Shown here: one piece after another, positions 7,441-14,692 of the stretch
Position numbering within the stretch: the first letter of the stretch is position 1
Layout of the letters: the number at the start of each line of letters is the position of its first letter
Assembly: GCA_025351645.1 (NCBI GenBank)
Contig: JANXVN010000002.1
Location: 1 to 38,295 of the forward strand
Origin: Ferruginibacter sp.
GTDB taxonomy: Bacteria; Bacteroidota; Bacteroidia; Chitinophagales; Chitinophagaceae
Length of the DNA: 38,295 nucleotides
Direction: 5' to 3'
The notes under the pieces: generated by a model
What the model was told of the DNA's origin: nothing
Databases searched by the model: none
Seen by the model: only the letters and a program-made list of their open reading frames with translations
Position numbers and translations under genes: made by a program

Positions 7441-7560
7441 AGGCGTTCCCCAAGCCGAGGCGGCAAGGGGCCGGGCTATCCACTACAATCTTTTTTGCGG
7501 CGGCCGACAAAAAAGGATTTTCGTTGCTATCCCTAACGCACTGGGCGTGCAGTATCCGCT
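7441..7560. repeat. Large imperfect palindromic intergenic repeat
   Basis: This GC-rich block stands out from its AT-rich surroundings. It can fold on itself: GCGTT near 7444 pairs with AACGC near 7535, GGGCTATC at 7473 imperfectly with GCTATCCC at 7526, and TTTTTTG at 7491-7497 exactly with CAAAAAA at 7508-7514. It contains no gene. It looks like one copy of a dispersed structured repeat, but no second copy occurs in the window. The bases between gatC and this block (7350-7440) are short ATAACT-type repeats. Confidence 0.5.
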
Positions 7561-7599
7561 TAAACAATCAACCTTTATAACCAATAAATAAATAACATT

Positions 7600-8313
7600 A
7601 TGCAGGGAATTATTCATCTTGAAAATATTTGCAAGAGCTATTATTTAGGCAAGCAGGAATTGCAGGTTTTAAAAGGTATCAATATTGATATTTTAAAAAA
7701 TGAATACGTTGCATTGATGGGCCCCAGCGGCTCCGGCAAAAGCACGCTAATGAATATTTTAGGCTGCCTCGATACTCCATCAAAAGGAAGGTATATCTTA
7801 AACGGGCAAGATGTTAGCCGCATGATAGACAACGACCTTGCCGAAGTGCGGAATAAAGAAATTGGCTTTGTATTTCAGCAGTTTAATTTGCTGCCAAGGC
7901 TTACAGCAGCAGAAAACGTAGCACTGCCATTAATTTACAGCGGCATCGCCAAAAAAGAAAGGATGGAAAGGGCGATGGAAGTATTAACCAAGGTAAGGCT
8001 GGAAGACAGGAGCCACCACAAGCCCAATGAATTAAGCGGCGGCCAGTGCCAGCGCGTAGCCATTGCAAGGGCCTTAATAAACGACCCCGCAATTATTTTG
8101 GCAGATGAACCTACGGGCAACCTTGATAGCAAAACCAGCCATGAAATAATGGATATTTTAGGTAAAATACACAATGATGGCAACACCGTAGTACTTGTTA
8201 CGCACGAAGAAGATATTGCTGGCTTTGCACACCGCGTAATACGCTTACGCGATGGCGTTATTGAAACAGATAAACAAAACTTAAACCCTACTATTATTGC
8301 TCAGGTCGCTTAA
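7600..8313 (+). CDS. ABC transporter ATP-binding protein (MacB/LolD-like)
   Basis: A 237-residue ATPase subunit of the MacB/FtsE/LolD-type ABC family. Walker A is GPSGSGKS (41-48), the Q-loop is FQQFN (about 92-96), the signature LSGGQ is at 145-149, Walker B and D-loop are [11 protein letters not shown] (166-176), and the switch His202 is in VTHEED. A Cys follows the signature (LSGGQCQRV), where Gln or Lys is usual. No permease gene adjoins it, so the partner is elsewhere and the substrate is unknown; macrolide-type export or lipoprotein handling are both possible. A strong terminator immediately follows, so it is probably a single-gene unit. Confidence 0.9.
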   Translation: MQGIIHLENICKSYYLGKQELQVLKGINIDILKNEYVALMGPSGSGKSTLMNILGCLDTPSKGRYILNGQDVSRMIDNDLAEVRNKEIGFVFQQFNLLPRLTAAENVALPLIYSGIAKKERMERAMEVLTKVRLEDRSHHKPNELSGGQCQRVAIARALINDPAIILADEPTGNLDSKTSHEIMDILGKIHNDGNTVVLVTHEEDIAGFAHRVIRLRDGVIETDKQNLNPTIIAQVA

Positions 8314-8332
8314 TTGCCTGCGGCAATTTTTT
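8312..8332 (+). terminator. Intrinsic terminator after the ABC ATPase gene
   Basis: AATTGCC-TGC-GGCAATT forms a perfect seven-pair stem with a three-base loop, directly followed by TTTT. It overlaps the stop codon of the ABC gene. Confidence 0.8.
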
Positions 8333-8333
8333 A

Positions 8334-8413
8334 TTTTGCCGGTAAGGCGTTAAGCCGTTTTCATAACCTTATTATTTTGTATTTCTTACCGCCTAACCGG
8401 TTTACCGGCAAAA
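8334..8413 (+). repeat. 80-base inverted repeat in the leader of the adenosyltransferase gene
   Basis: TTTTGCCGGTAA at 8334-8345 is the exact reverse complement of TTACCGGCAAAA at 8402-8413. Just inside, GGTAAGGCGTTAAG and CTTACCGCCTAACC pair imperfectly. The structure ends about ten bases before the ATG of the cobalamin adenosyltransferase. It is too short for a classical cobalamin riboswitch, and I see no B12 box. It may be a MITE-like repeat or a structured leader. Confidence 0.6.
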
Positions 8414-8423
8414 AAAACAAAAC

Positions 8424-8987
8424 ATGGCTTCAAAAATATATACCAAAACAGGCGACCTTGGCAAAACCAGTTTAATTGGTGGCACAAAAGTGCCTAAGAA
8501 CCACCTGCGTATTGAAACATACGGTACGGTAGATGAATTAAATTCTTACCTGGGGCTTGTTGGCGACCTGTTGGAAGATGCGCCTTCAAAACTTATTTTA
8601 AAAGAAATACAGGACCGTTTATTTACGGTTGGCTCCTCATTGGCGTGCGACCCGGATAAAGAGCCTTTAATGAAGCTGCCAGGGCTTAAAGAGGCTGATG
8701 TAACCCTCTTAGAAAATGAAATGGACAAGATGGATGAAGTATTGCCGCCTATGAAATCTTTTATACTTCCCGGCGGGCATGTGGCTGTATCTACAACACA
8801 TATAGCCCGATGCATTTGCAGGCGTGCAGAAAGGCTATGCGTAAATATGCAGGAGCACGAATTATTTATAGACCCGTTAGTAATAAAATATATCAACCGG
8901 CTAAGCGATTATTTATTTGTGCTTTCAAGGTACGCGGGGTACTTGTTACAGGTAGGAGAAGTAGCGTGGAAACCGAGGGTTGAGTAA
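8424..8987 (+). CDS. PduO-type cob(I)alamin adenosyltransferase
   Basis: A 187-residue enzyme that transfers the adenosyl group from ATP to cob(I)alamin, making coenzyme B12. Family marks are the N-terminal ATP-binding motif TKTGDLGKT (8-15), the ETYGTVDELN stretch (31-40), FILPGG (113-118), RRAER (133-137) and YINRLSDYLF (156-165). The length matches single-domain PduO-type enzymes. No other cobalamin gene is near, as expected for a stand-alone salvage enzyme feeding B12-dependent mutases. The conspicuous inverted repeat just upstream could influence its expression; this is inference. Confidence 0.94.
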   Translation: MASKIYTKTGDLGKTSLIGGTKVPKNHLRIETYGTVDELNSYLGLVGDLLEDAPSKLILKEIQDRLFTVGSSLACDPDKEPLMKLPGLKEADVTLLENEMDKMDEVLPPMKSFILPGGHVAVSTTHIARCICRRAERLCVNMQEHELFIDPLVIKYINRLSDYLFVLSRYAGYLLQVGEVAWKPRVE

Positions 8988-9091
8988 GTACGAATTAAGA
9001 ATTCCTTCAATTTGAAAAGCTGTTAACTATTGAGTATTCCATCAGTTTTTAATTATCAGTTATTAATTATCAATTATACCATTACCAACTA

Positions 9092-9748
9092 TTAACTATT
9101 AATTATCCGCCCGTCTTTCATGTGCAGTATACGGTCGCTTAGCTGGGCTAGTTCTTCGTTGTGGGTTACTATTAAAAATGTTTGTTTAAATTCATCTCTT
9201 AGGTTGATAAAAAGCTGATGGAGTTCCTTTGCATTGGCACTATCTAAATTGCCCGTTGGCTCATCGGCCATGATGATGGAGGGGTCGTTTATTAATGCCC
9301 TGGCTACCGCTACTCTTTGCTGCTCGCCGCCCGAAAGTTGTTGTGGTTTGTTCTCCAGCCGGGCAGCAAGCCCTAAAGTTGTTAACAATTTCACCGCTTT
9401 TTCGGCAGTTTCTTTTTTCTTTTTTCCGGCAATCCAGCCCGGTATGCAAACATTTTCCAGGGCCGTAAACTCCGGCAATAAATGGTGAAATTGAAACACA
9501 AAGCCGATATTTTTATTGCGGAATGCCGCTAATTTTTTACCTGTAAGTGATTCTATCCGCACGCCTTCCAGCAAAACGGAGCCTTTATCTGCCTTGTCTA
9601 ATGTGCCAAGAATGTGTAGCAGCGTGCTTTTTCCGGCACCAGACGAACCGACGATGCTAACGATCTCTGCTTTTTGGATACTTATATCAACACCTTGTAA
9701 AACTGGTAGCGCACCATAATCCTTAAATATATTTGTTGCTGTAAGCAT
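9092..9748 (-). CDS. lolD: ABC transporter ATP-binding protein, LolD-like
   Basis: A 218-residue ATPase of the LolD subgroup, which powers release of lipoproteins from the inner membrane toward the outer membrane with LolC/E-type permeases. Walker A is GSSGAGKS (34-41), the Q-loop region is FQFHHLLPEFTALENV, the signature LSGGEQQR is at 138-145, Walker B is IIMADEP (158-164) and the switch His is in VTHNEE. The FHHLLPEFTALENV stretch is typical of LolD. No permease adjoins it, so the assignment rests on the ATPase alone. It is transcribed divergently from the DUF2795 gene at 9898. Confidence 0.85.
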   Translation of the reverse strand: MLTATNIFKDYGALPVLQGVDISIQKAEIVSIVGSSGAGKSTLLHILGTLDKADKGSVLLEGVRIESLTGKKLAAFRNKNIGFVFQFHHLLPEFTALENVCIPGWIAGKKKKETAEKAVKLLTTLGLAARLENKPQQLSGGEQQRVAVARALINDPSIIMADEPTGNLDSANAKELHQLFINLRDEFKQTFLIVTHNEELAQLSDRILHMKDGRIINS

Positions 9749-9842
9749 GTGGCTAAAGTAATTAATTATTAACCATTTAAAGCTAACCGATACTATTATT
9801 TACAGCTTTTCATTAAAAAATAAAGATGGTTTTAAAAAACAC

Positions 9843-9874
9843 TTTTGTTTAATTCCACCAAACTTTTACATTTG
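9843..9874 (+). promoter_or_regulatory. Bacteroidota-type promoter of the DUF2795 gene
   Basis: TTTTG at 9843-9847 and TACATTTG at 9867-9874 match the -33 (TTTG) and -7 (TAnnTTTG) elements, with 19 bases between. The -7 box ends 23 bases before the ATG at 9898. This is the best promoter seen in the window. Confidence 0.7.
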
Positions 9875-9897
9875 CAAAAAATTAAACCCCTTTCACA

Positions 9898-10119
9898 ATG
9901 TTTTGGACACTAGAATTGGCCTCTCATTTAGAAGATGCTCCATGGCCGGCAACTAAAGATGAACTGATAGATTATGGCATCCGTAGTGGCGCCCCTATTG
10001 AAGTAATTGAGAACCTGCAGGAGCTGGATGACGAAGGCGAAATATATGAAGGGCTGGAAGATATCTGGCCTGATTACCCAAGCCAGGAAGATTTCTTTTT
10101 TAATGAAGATGAATATTAA
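9898..10119 (+). CDS. DUF2795 family small acidic protein
   Basis: A 73-residue, strongly acidic protein without membrane segments. The core PWPATKDELIDYGIRSGAP followed by EVIENLQELDDEGEIYEGLE matches the DUF2795 pattern, a short helical domain of unknown function. The C-terminus is rich in Asp, Glu and Phe. It has its own good promoter and a strong shared terminator, so it is probably a well-expressed single-gene unit. Its molecular role is not known. It lies divergent from lolD and convergent with the ABM-fold gene. Confidence 0.85.
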   Translation: MFWTLELASHLEDAPWPATKDELIDYGIRSGAPIEVIENLQELDDEGEIYEGLEDIWPDYPSQEDFFFNEDEY

Positions 10120-10168
10120 GACAATGACTTATTTTTCTTGTTAAAGAAAAATAAATAAATACATCATT

Positions 10169-10213
10169 CAACTACAAAAGCCACTAATTATTTGTTAGTG
10201 GCTTTTGTAGTTG
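10169..10213. terminator. Bidirectional terminator between convergent genes
   Basis: CAACTACAAAAGCCACTAA at 10169-10187 is exactly complementary to 10195-10213, giving a 19-pair stem with a seven-base loop. Runs of A and T inside the arms serve both strands. It separates the DUF2795 gene (plus) from the ABM-fold gene (minus). Confidence 0.85.
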
Positions 10214-10226
10214 CAAAAAGTTTTTG

Positions 10227-10529
10227 CTATTTCTTCATTTCCAGTATCGTATTGTAATGCTCTACGCTGGGGAATGGATCGTAATAATGGTGCAGCAAAT
10301 TTTTCCACTCAGGGTATTGGGGCGATTGGAGAAAACCAATAGTATGGCTTTCCAGCGTTTGCCAATCAACCAGCAGGATATACTTATTTTGCTGCTCCAG
10401 GCATCTTTTTAAAGTATGGCCAATGTATCCTTCAATGGAACTGATGTATTTGCCTGCAAGTTTAAAATCTGTTTCAAAATTCTTCTCCTCTCCTGCTATT
10501 ACAATCAGAATAGCTACTTCTAAAACCAT
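10227..10529 (-). CDS. ABM (antibiotic biosynthesis monooxygenase) fold protein
   Basis: A 100-residue soluble protein of the dimeric alpha/beta-barrel ABM type. It begins with a beta strand (MVLEVAILIVIAGEE), has the helix and loop FKLAGKYISSIEGYIGHTLK, then YILLVDWQTLESH and the C-terminal PEWKNLLHHYYDPFPSVEHY. Family members include small quinone or haem monooxygenases and many of unknown function, so no substrate can be given. It lies 29 bases downstream of fabI on the same strand and probably shares its transcript, which ends at the terminator at 10169-10213. Confidence 0.8.
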   Translation of the reverse strand: MVLEVAILIVIAGEEKNFETDFKLAGKYISSIEGYIGHTLKRCLEQQNKYILLVDWQTLESHTIGFLQSPQYPEWKNLLHHYYDPFPSVEHYNTILEMKK

Positions 10530-10558
10530 ACTTTACATCTTAAAAACACCGTTAGCGA

Positions 10559-11371
10559 TTATTTTTCCATCTGGTCAATTATATCCAGCGTAACGCCTGT
10601 TGATGAAAAGCCTCCATCATGAAAAAGATTTTGCATGGTTACCATCTTTGTTAAGTCGCTGAACATAGTTACGCAATAATTGGCACAATCCTCTGAGCTG
10701 GCGTTGCCTAATGGGCTCATTTTTTCTGCGTAGCTTATAAAGCCTTCAAAGCCTTTTATGCCGCTGCCAGCAGTAGTACGTGTAGGCGATTGCGATATGG
10801 TATTGATGCGGACATGTTTTTTAGTTGCGTAATGATAACCAAAGCTACGGGCAACGCTTTCCAGTAAAGCTTTGGCGTCTGCCATTTCGTTATAGTCGGG
10901 AAACACACGCTGGGCGGCTATATACGTTAACGCTACCACGCTGCCCCATTCGTTGATGGCATCCAGCTTCATGGCGGTTGCTAATACTCGGTGCAGGCTC
11001 ATGGCAGATATATCCAATGTTTTGGCATTGAAGCCGTAATCTATTTCTGTATAATGCTTGCCTTTACGGACGTTGATGCTCATGCCTATAGAATGCAAAA
11101 TAAAATCTACGCCGCCACCAAAATGCTCCATCGATTTTGTGATGAGGTTCAGCACATCTTCGTTGCTGCTAACATCGCAAGGTATTACCGGCGCGTTTAC
11201 AATTTCTGCTAGTTTGTTTATTTCACCCATGCGCATGGCTACGGGTGCATTGGTCAGTATTAATTCGGCACCTTCTTCGTGGCAGCGCAGGGCTGTTTTC
11301 CATGCGATAGATTTTTCATCGAGGGCGCCAAAAATGATACCCTTTTTTCCTTTTAGTAAATTGTACGACAT
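10559..11371 (-). CDS. fabI: Enoyl-[acyl-carrier-protein] reductase (NADH)
   Basis: Catalyses the last reduction step of each fatty acid elongation cycle (type II FAS). The product is 270 residues with the short-chain dehydrogenase fold. The cofactor motif is GALDEKSIAW (15-24), the first active-site Tyr150 is in ALTYIAAQ, and the catalytic Tyr160 and Lys167 sit in PDYNEMADAK with the FabI spacing of seven. The substrate-loop region is SQSPTRTTAGSGI and the C-terminal pattern is FHDGGFSSTGV. It probably forms an operon with the 70-residue membrane protein upstream and the ABM-fold gene downstream. FabI is the target of triclosan-type inhibitors. Confidence 0.96.
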   Translation of the reverse strand: MSYNLLKGKKGIIFGALDEKSIAWKTALRCHEEGAELILTNAPVAMRMGEINKLAEIVNAPVIPCDVSSNEDVLNLITKSMEHFGGGVDFILHSIGMSINVRKGKHYTEIDYGFNAKTLDISAMSLHRVLATAMKLDAINEWGSVVALTYIAAQRVFPDYNEMADAKALLESVARSFGYHYATKKHVRINTISQSPTRTTAGSGIKGFEGFISYAEKMSPLGNASSEDCANYCVTMFSDLTKMVTMQNLFHDGGFSSTGVTLDIIDQMEK

Positions 11372-11405
11372 AGCTTATTTTATTTGAAGCGTAAAAATAG
11401 TATTC

Positions 11406-11618
11406 TTATCGGGTAAAGAAAAAATCTTTAAAATGTATTATAATAATCCCTATTAAAAAGATGAGTATAAAAATTATAATCGTGTTTAGCAAGAGGAATA
11501 AAAGAAAGCGGAACATCGATTGGCGGGGCTGTATTTTTGCCTGTAACAAGCGCTGGCAATACCAGGTGGCGTACATGCCTGCAATTAATAGTAACAGTAA
11601 TAAAATTTTGTTGTGCAA
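11406..11618 (-). CDS. Small two-helix membrane protein
   Basis: A 70-residue hypothetical protein with two hydrophobic helices (about residues 4-20 and 36-61) separated by a basic loop (RLLQAKIQPRQSMFR). The charged tail HFKDFFFTR follows the second helix. It ends 35 bases before the fabI start on the same strand, so it is plausibly the first gene of that operon. No family is recognised. A reverse-strand frame of similar length is less protein-like. The length and composition are coherent, but it remains a prediction. Confidence 0.55.
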   Translation of the reverse strand: MHNKILLLLLLIAGMYATWYCQRLLQAKIQPRQSMFRFLLFLLLNTIIIFILIFLIGIIIIHFKDFFFTR

Positions 11619-11700
11619 GTTTTTTTGTGTTAGTATTATTTAGCTTGTACTATGAAACCAGCATAAGCCCCATACTTGGTGGTAAAAGTTGCTAAAAGAA

Positions 11701-11767
11701 CCAATGTAAAAATGTGCGACGCCACCGCAGCCCAATATGGCTGCTGTATTGGCCGGGGCAACAAAAA
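11701..11767 (+). repeat. GTGCGACGCC repeat, copy A
   Basis: This copy runs from CCAATGTA through GTGCGACGCCACCGCAG to TATTGGCCGGGGCAACAAAAAA. It contains the hairpin GCAGCC-CAATAT-GGCTGC. Related copies lie at 28546-28638 (inverted) and 28861-28924. In the last, the hairpin is GCAGCT-CAACAT-AGCTGC, a compensatory change that keeps the pairing. It contains no gene. The remainder of 11619-11984 holds the 90-bp element described separately and otherwise nothing recognisable. Confidence 0.75.
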
Positions 11768-11804
11768 ATACAATTAAAAAATTAAAAAGTAGTAGTTATA
11801 AATC

Positions 11805-11894
11805 AATGCCGTTAAGTTAAGACCTTTCCTCTCCTTTGGAGAGGGTTAGGGGTGAGGTAAAGACAAACATATAGATCCTTAACTTAACGGCATT
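11805..11894. repeat. 90-bp element with 17-bp terminal inverted repeats (copy 2)
   Basis: Same element as at 803-891 but in reverse orientation. The ends AATGCCGTTAAGTTAAG and their reverse complement are intact, and the inner CCTCTCC/GGAGAGG hairpin is preserved. One extra base and one substitution distinguish it from copy 1. It lies downstream of recN and upstream of the fabI group. Confidence 0.8.
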
Positions 11895-11984
11895 AAATTA
11901 TAAATTCCTTCATGGGGTTAGGCATCCGTTAAATTGAGCCAGCAGATATAGATTAACTACAAACACAAAACTAAAAACCAAAAA

Positions 11985-13640
11985 CTAATTTCCAACCATT
12001 TCCCTGGCATTTTCTAAGGCAGCGGCAGTGGGCTTTTCGCCGCTTAGCATTTGTGCTACGGCAGTAATGCGCTCATCGTTGGTTAACAGGCGTATGGCGG
12101 TATTTACTTTGTTGCCCTTGGTACTTTTGTACACAAAATAATGCGCATTGGCCTTTGCGGCTATTTGTGGCTGGTGCGTAATAGCGAGTAATTGATGGCC
12201 TGCTGCAAGTTCCTTCATGATAACGCCTACCTGCTTGGCCGCTTCGCCGCTGATGCCGGTATCTATCTCATCAAATATTAATGTGGGCAGTTGTAGTTTT
12301 TTTGCTACCAGCGATTTTATACACAGCATAATACGGCTTAGCTCGCCGCCACTGGCTACTTTGCGCAAGGGCTCAAAGCGGTTGCTTTTGTTGGCATCAA
12401 ACAAAAATTCAATGTTATCGGCGCCATCGATATGTAGCGCAACTTTTTGCAGCTGTACTTTTAATTGTGCATTGGGCATGCCTACCTGCGCCAATAACGC
12501 ATTTACTTTTTCGGTAAATGGCTTGATGGCATTGTTGCGGTTAGTGCTTATTACACCCGTTTGCTGCGTACATTTTTGCAATAATTCTTCTGTAGCTTTT
12601 TCTTTGGCTATAATGCTTTCGCTTATGTTTAAAATATCGTTTAGCTTTTGCTGTAATGTTTCTTTTATGCTTAGCAATTCCGCCGTTGTTTGTACATTAT
12701 GCTTCTTTAATAATTTATAGCCGAGTGAAATTTTATCGTTCACTATCTGTATCCTTTCGGCACTGTACAGCACACTTTCGTCAATGGCTTCCAGTTCGTC
12801 GCCTATATCTTTTAACTCTGCTGTTGCGCCTATTAATCGCTTTATAAGTTCATCTATAGAAGCATGGTACTGGCTAAGCGAATTTAATTTATTGCTAAGC
12901 GATTTTAATTGCTGCACAATGGGCAGGTCGCTATCTTTCAATTCAAAATAAATAGCACCTAACTGCTGCTTTACATTTTCGGCATTGCTTAACAATTTAA
13001 GCTCTGCATCCAGCTCTTCCAGCTCGTTTTCTTTTAAGCCCGCTTCGTCCAGTTCATCAAACAAAAATTGGTTGTAATCCAGTGCTGTGTTGGCTGTGGC
13101 TTGTTGTTGCTGTAATTCCTGCAGCTCCTTTTTTGCCTTGCTATATTGGTTGTACACCGTGGCGTAATCCTGTAGCAAATTTCCGTTGCCTGCCAATGCG
13201 TCCAGCACTTCTCTTTGAAAATCGCTGTCGCCTAATTCTAAGGTGTCAAATTGTTGGTGAAGGTCTACCAGCAATGAGCTTAGTGCTTTTAACTGCCCTA
13301 AATTAACTGGCGTATCATTGATAAATGCCCTTGATTTGCCGCTGACCGCAATTTCCCTGCGGATGGTTAATTCTTCTTCTATATCCAGCTCGTTAGCTTT
13401 TAAGAATTGCTTTATTTCTTTTCTTCCGTTGGATTTAAAGAAACCTTCAACCATGCACTTTCTCTCTTTATCCATTAACGTGGCGCTGTCGGCACGTTCG
13501 CCTAAAATAAGGCTGAGGGCACCCATGAGTATACTTTTGCCAGCACCTGTTTCGCCGGTAATAATATTTAGGCTGGCAGAAAAATCGATGTCAATCTCAT
13601 CGATAATAGCGTAGTTCTGTATGTGTAGTTTTTGAAGCAT
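11985..13640 (-). CDS. recN: DNA repair protein RecN
   Basis: An SMC-like ATPase acting in double-strand break repair. The product is 551 residues, the usual length. Walker A is GETGAGKS (29-36) near the N-terminus, followed by two coiled-coil arms in the middle (Gln-, Glu- and Leu-rich, about 150-360). The C-terminal half of the ATPase has the signature VASGGELSRIMLCIKSL, then Walker B LIFDEIDTGISGEAA and the His in LAITHQPQIAA. The start MLQKLHIQNYAIIDEI is the family beginning. It appears to be transcribed alone. I see no LexA-type operator upstream that I could support. Confidence 0.96.
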   Translation of the reverse strand: MLQKLHIQNYAIIDEIDIDFSASLNIITGETGAGKSILMGALSLILGERADSATLMDKERKCMVEGFFKSNGRKEIKQFLKANELDIEEELTIRREIAVSGKSRAFINDTPVNLGQLKALSSLLVDLHQQFDTLELGDSDFQREVLDALAGNGNLLQDYATVYNQYSKAKKELQELQQQQATANTALDYNQFLFDELDEAGLKENELEELDAELKLLSNAENVKQQLGAIYFELKDSDLPIVQQLKSLSNKLNSLSQYHASIDELIKRLIGATAELKDIGDELEAIDESVLYSAERIQIVNDKISLGYKLLKKHNVQTTAELLSIKETLQQKLNDILNISESIIAKEKATEELLQKCTQQTGVISTNRNNAIKPFTEKVNALLAQVGMPNAQLKVQLQKVALHIDGADNIEFLFDANKSNRFEPLRKVASGGELSRIMLCIKSLVAKKLQLPTLIFDEIDTGISGEAAKQVGVIMKELAAGHQLLAITHQPQIAAKANAHYFVYKSTKGNKVNTAIRLLTNDERITAVAQMLSGEKPTAAALENAREMVGN

Positions 13641-13743
13641 AATTGACCAGCAAATTAGTTTTTTTTTGGCAGAGATAGGGTTGTATTTATCATTAAAAGA
13701 TTATGTAAAAAATAAAACTTGTTTACTCCATAATAATAAATCC

Positions 13744-13790
13744 TGCCGCAGATTCGGAGATTATAGCAAAAAAATCTGCAATCTGCGGCA
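13744..13790. repeat. TGCCGCAGATT inverted repeat
   Basis: TGCCGCAGATT at 13744-13754 pairs exactly with AATCTGCGGCA at 13780-13790, with further ATCTGCA-type partial repeats in the loop. It is flanked by A on the plus side rather than T, so it is not an obvious terminator. It looks like a short degenerate intergenic repeat between recN and the next operon. Confidence 0.6.
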
Positions 13791-13835
13791 AAAAAAATAA
13801 CATTCATCCATTAAAAATAGTTGTATTGCCCACAT

Positions 13836-13868
13836 AAAAAAAGCACCTCAGTAATTGAAGTGCTTTTT
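13836..13868 (-). terminator. Terminator of the zinc-ribbon gene
   Basis: On the minus strand AAAAAGCACTTC pairs with GAGGTGCTTTTT (one mismatch, seven-base loop) and is followed by further T. It lies 20 bases after the stop codon at 13888. Confidence 0.75.
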
Positions 13869-13887
13869 ACTATTTCTTTAAAAAAGA

Positions 13888-14643
13888 TTATTTTATTTCG
13901 ATGCTATCGTTTAAATCTACATCCACCAAAATACGGCCGCAGTTTTCGCAAACAATCACTTTTTTACGAAGTTTTATTTCGCTTTGCTTTTGTGGTGGGA
14001 TAGCGTGGAAACAGCCACCACAGCTATCTCTTTCTACCGGTACAACTGCAAGCCCGTTGCGGTAATTTTTGCGGATACGGTCGTAGCTTAATAACAAACG
14101 TTCGTCAACATGGTTCCTTGCTTCTGTTGCCTGCTTGTTGTATAATTTTTCTTCTTTTTCAGTTTCGCCTATAATTTTTTCCAGCTCGCCTTTTTTGCCA
14201 GACAAGTTGTTTTCTTTAACGCCGACTGCTTTTTTAGCTGATTCCAGTTGCTTGGCTTTTTCGCCTATTTCTTCTGTAGCATCTTTAATGTGTTTTTCGC
14301 AAAGCTTCACTTCTAAGGTCTGCATTTCAATTTCTTTATTGATAGCTTCAAACTCACGGTTGTTTTTTACGTTTTCGCTTTGCTTTTCGTATTTTTTAAC
14401 CAGGGCTTCGGCTTCTTTAATAGCTTCCTTTTTTTGGTTGATGAATTCCTGCATGCCATTTATTTCTTCTTCAACACGTGTTTGGCGGGCATGAAGGCCT
14501 TCAATTTCGTCTTCAAGGTCTTTTACCTCAATTGGTAATTCGCCTTTTAAAATCTGAATTTCATCTAGCTTGCAATCCACTTTTTGTAAATGAACAAGCG
14601 ATGTTAATTTTTCTTCAACGGAGAAATCTTTTACTGCAGCCAT
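13888..14643 (-). CDS. Coiled-coil protein with C4 zinc ribbon
   Basis: A 251-residue protein of the C4-type zinc ribbon (zf-RING_7) family. A long charged coiled coil covers about residues 15-185, rich in Glu, Lys and regular hydrophobics. The C-terminal ribbon has cysteine pairs in DSCGGCFHAIPP and VCENCGRIL. The frame is open to 14700, but that start would overlap the upstream Nif3-like gene. The ATG at 14643 gives MAAVKDFSVEEKLTSLVHLQ, which fits the family and leaves a 49-base gap. Such proteins are often found beside Nif3/YqfO genes, as here. They are thought to bind nucleic acid, but the exact role is not established. Confidence 0.88.
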   Translation of the reverse strand: MAAVKDFSVEEKLTSLVHLQKVDCKLDEIQILKGELPIEVKDLEDEIEGLHARQTRVEEEINGMQEFINQKKEAIKEAEALVKKYEKQSENVKNNREFEAINKEIEMQTLEVKLCEKHIKDATEEIGEKAKQLESAKKAVGVKENNLSGKKGELEKIIGETEKEEKLYNKQATEARNHVDERLLLSYDRIRKNYRNGLAVVPVERDSCGGCFHAIPPQKQSEIKLRKKVIVCENCGRILVDVDLNDSIEIK

Positions 14644-14692
14644 GTTATTATTTGAGATTTTATTGTTTTTAAAAGTTTTATTACCAGCATAA

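Noticed and set aside
8334..8413. Cobalamin riboswitch upstream of the adenosyltransferase
   Set aside because: The segment is about 80 bases, much shorter than the roughly 200-base class, and no B12-box sequence is visible.
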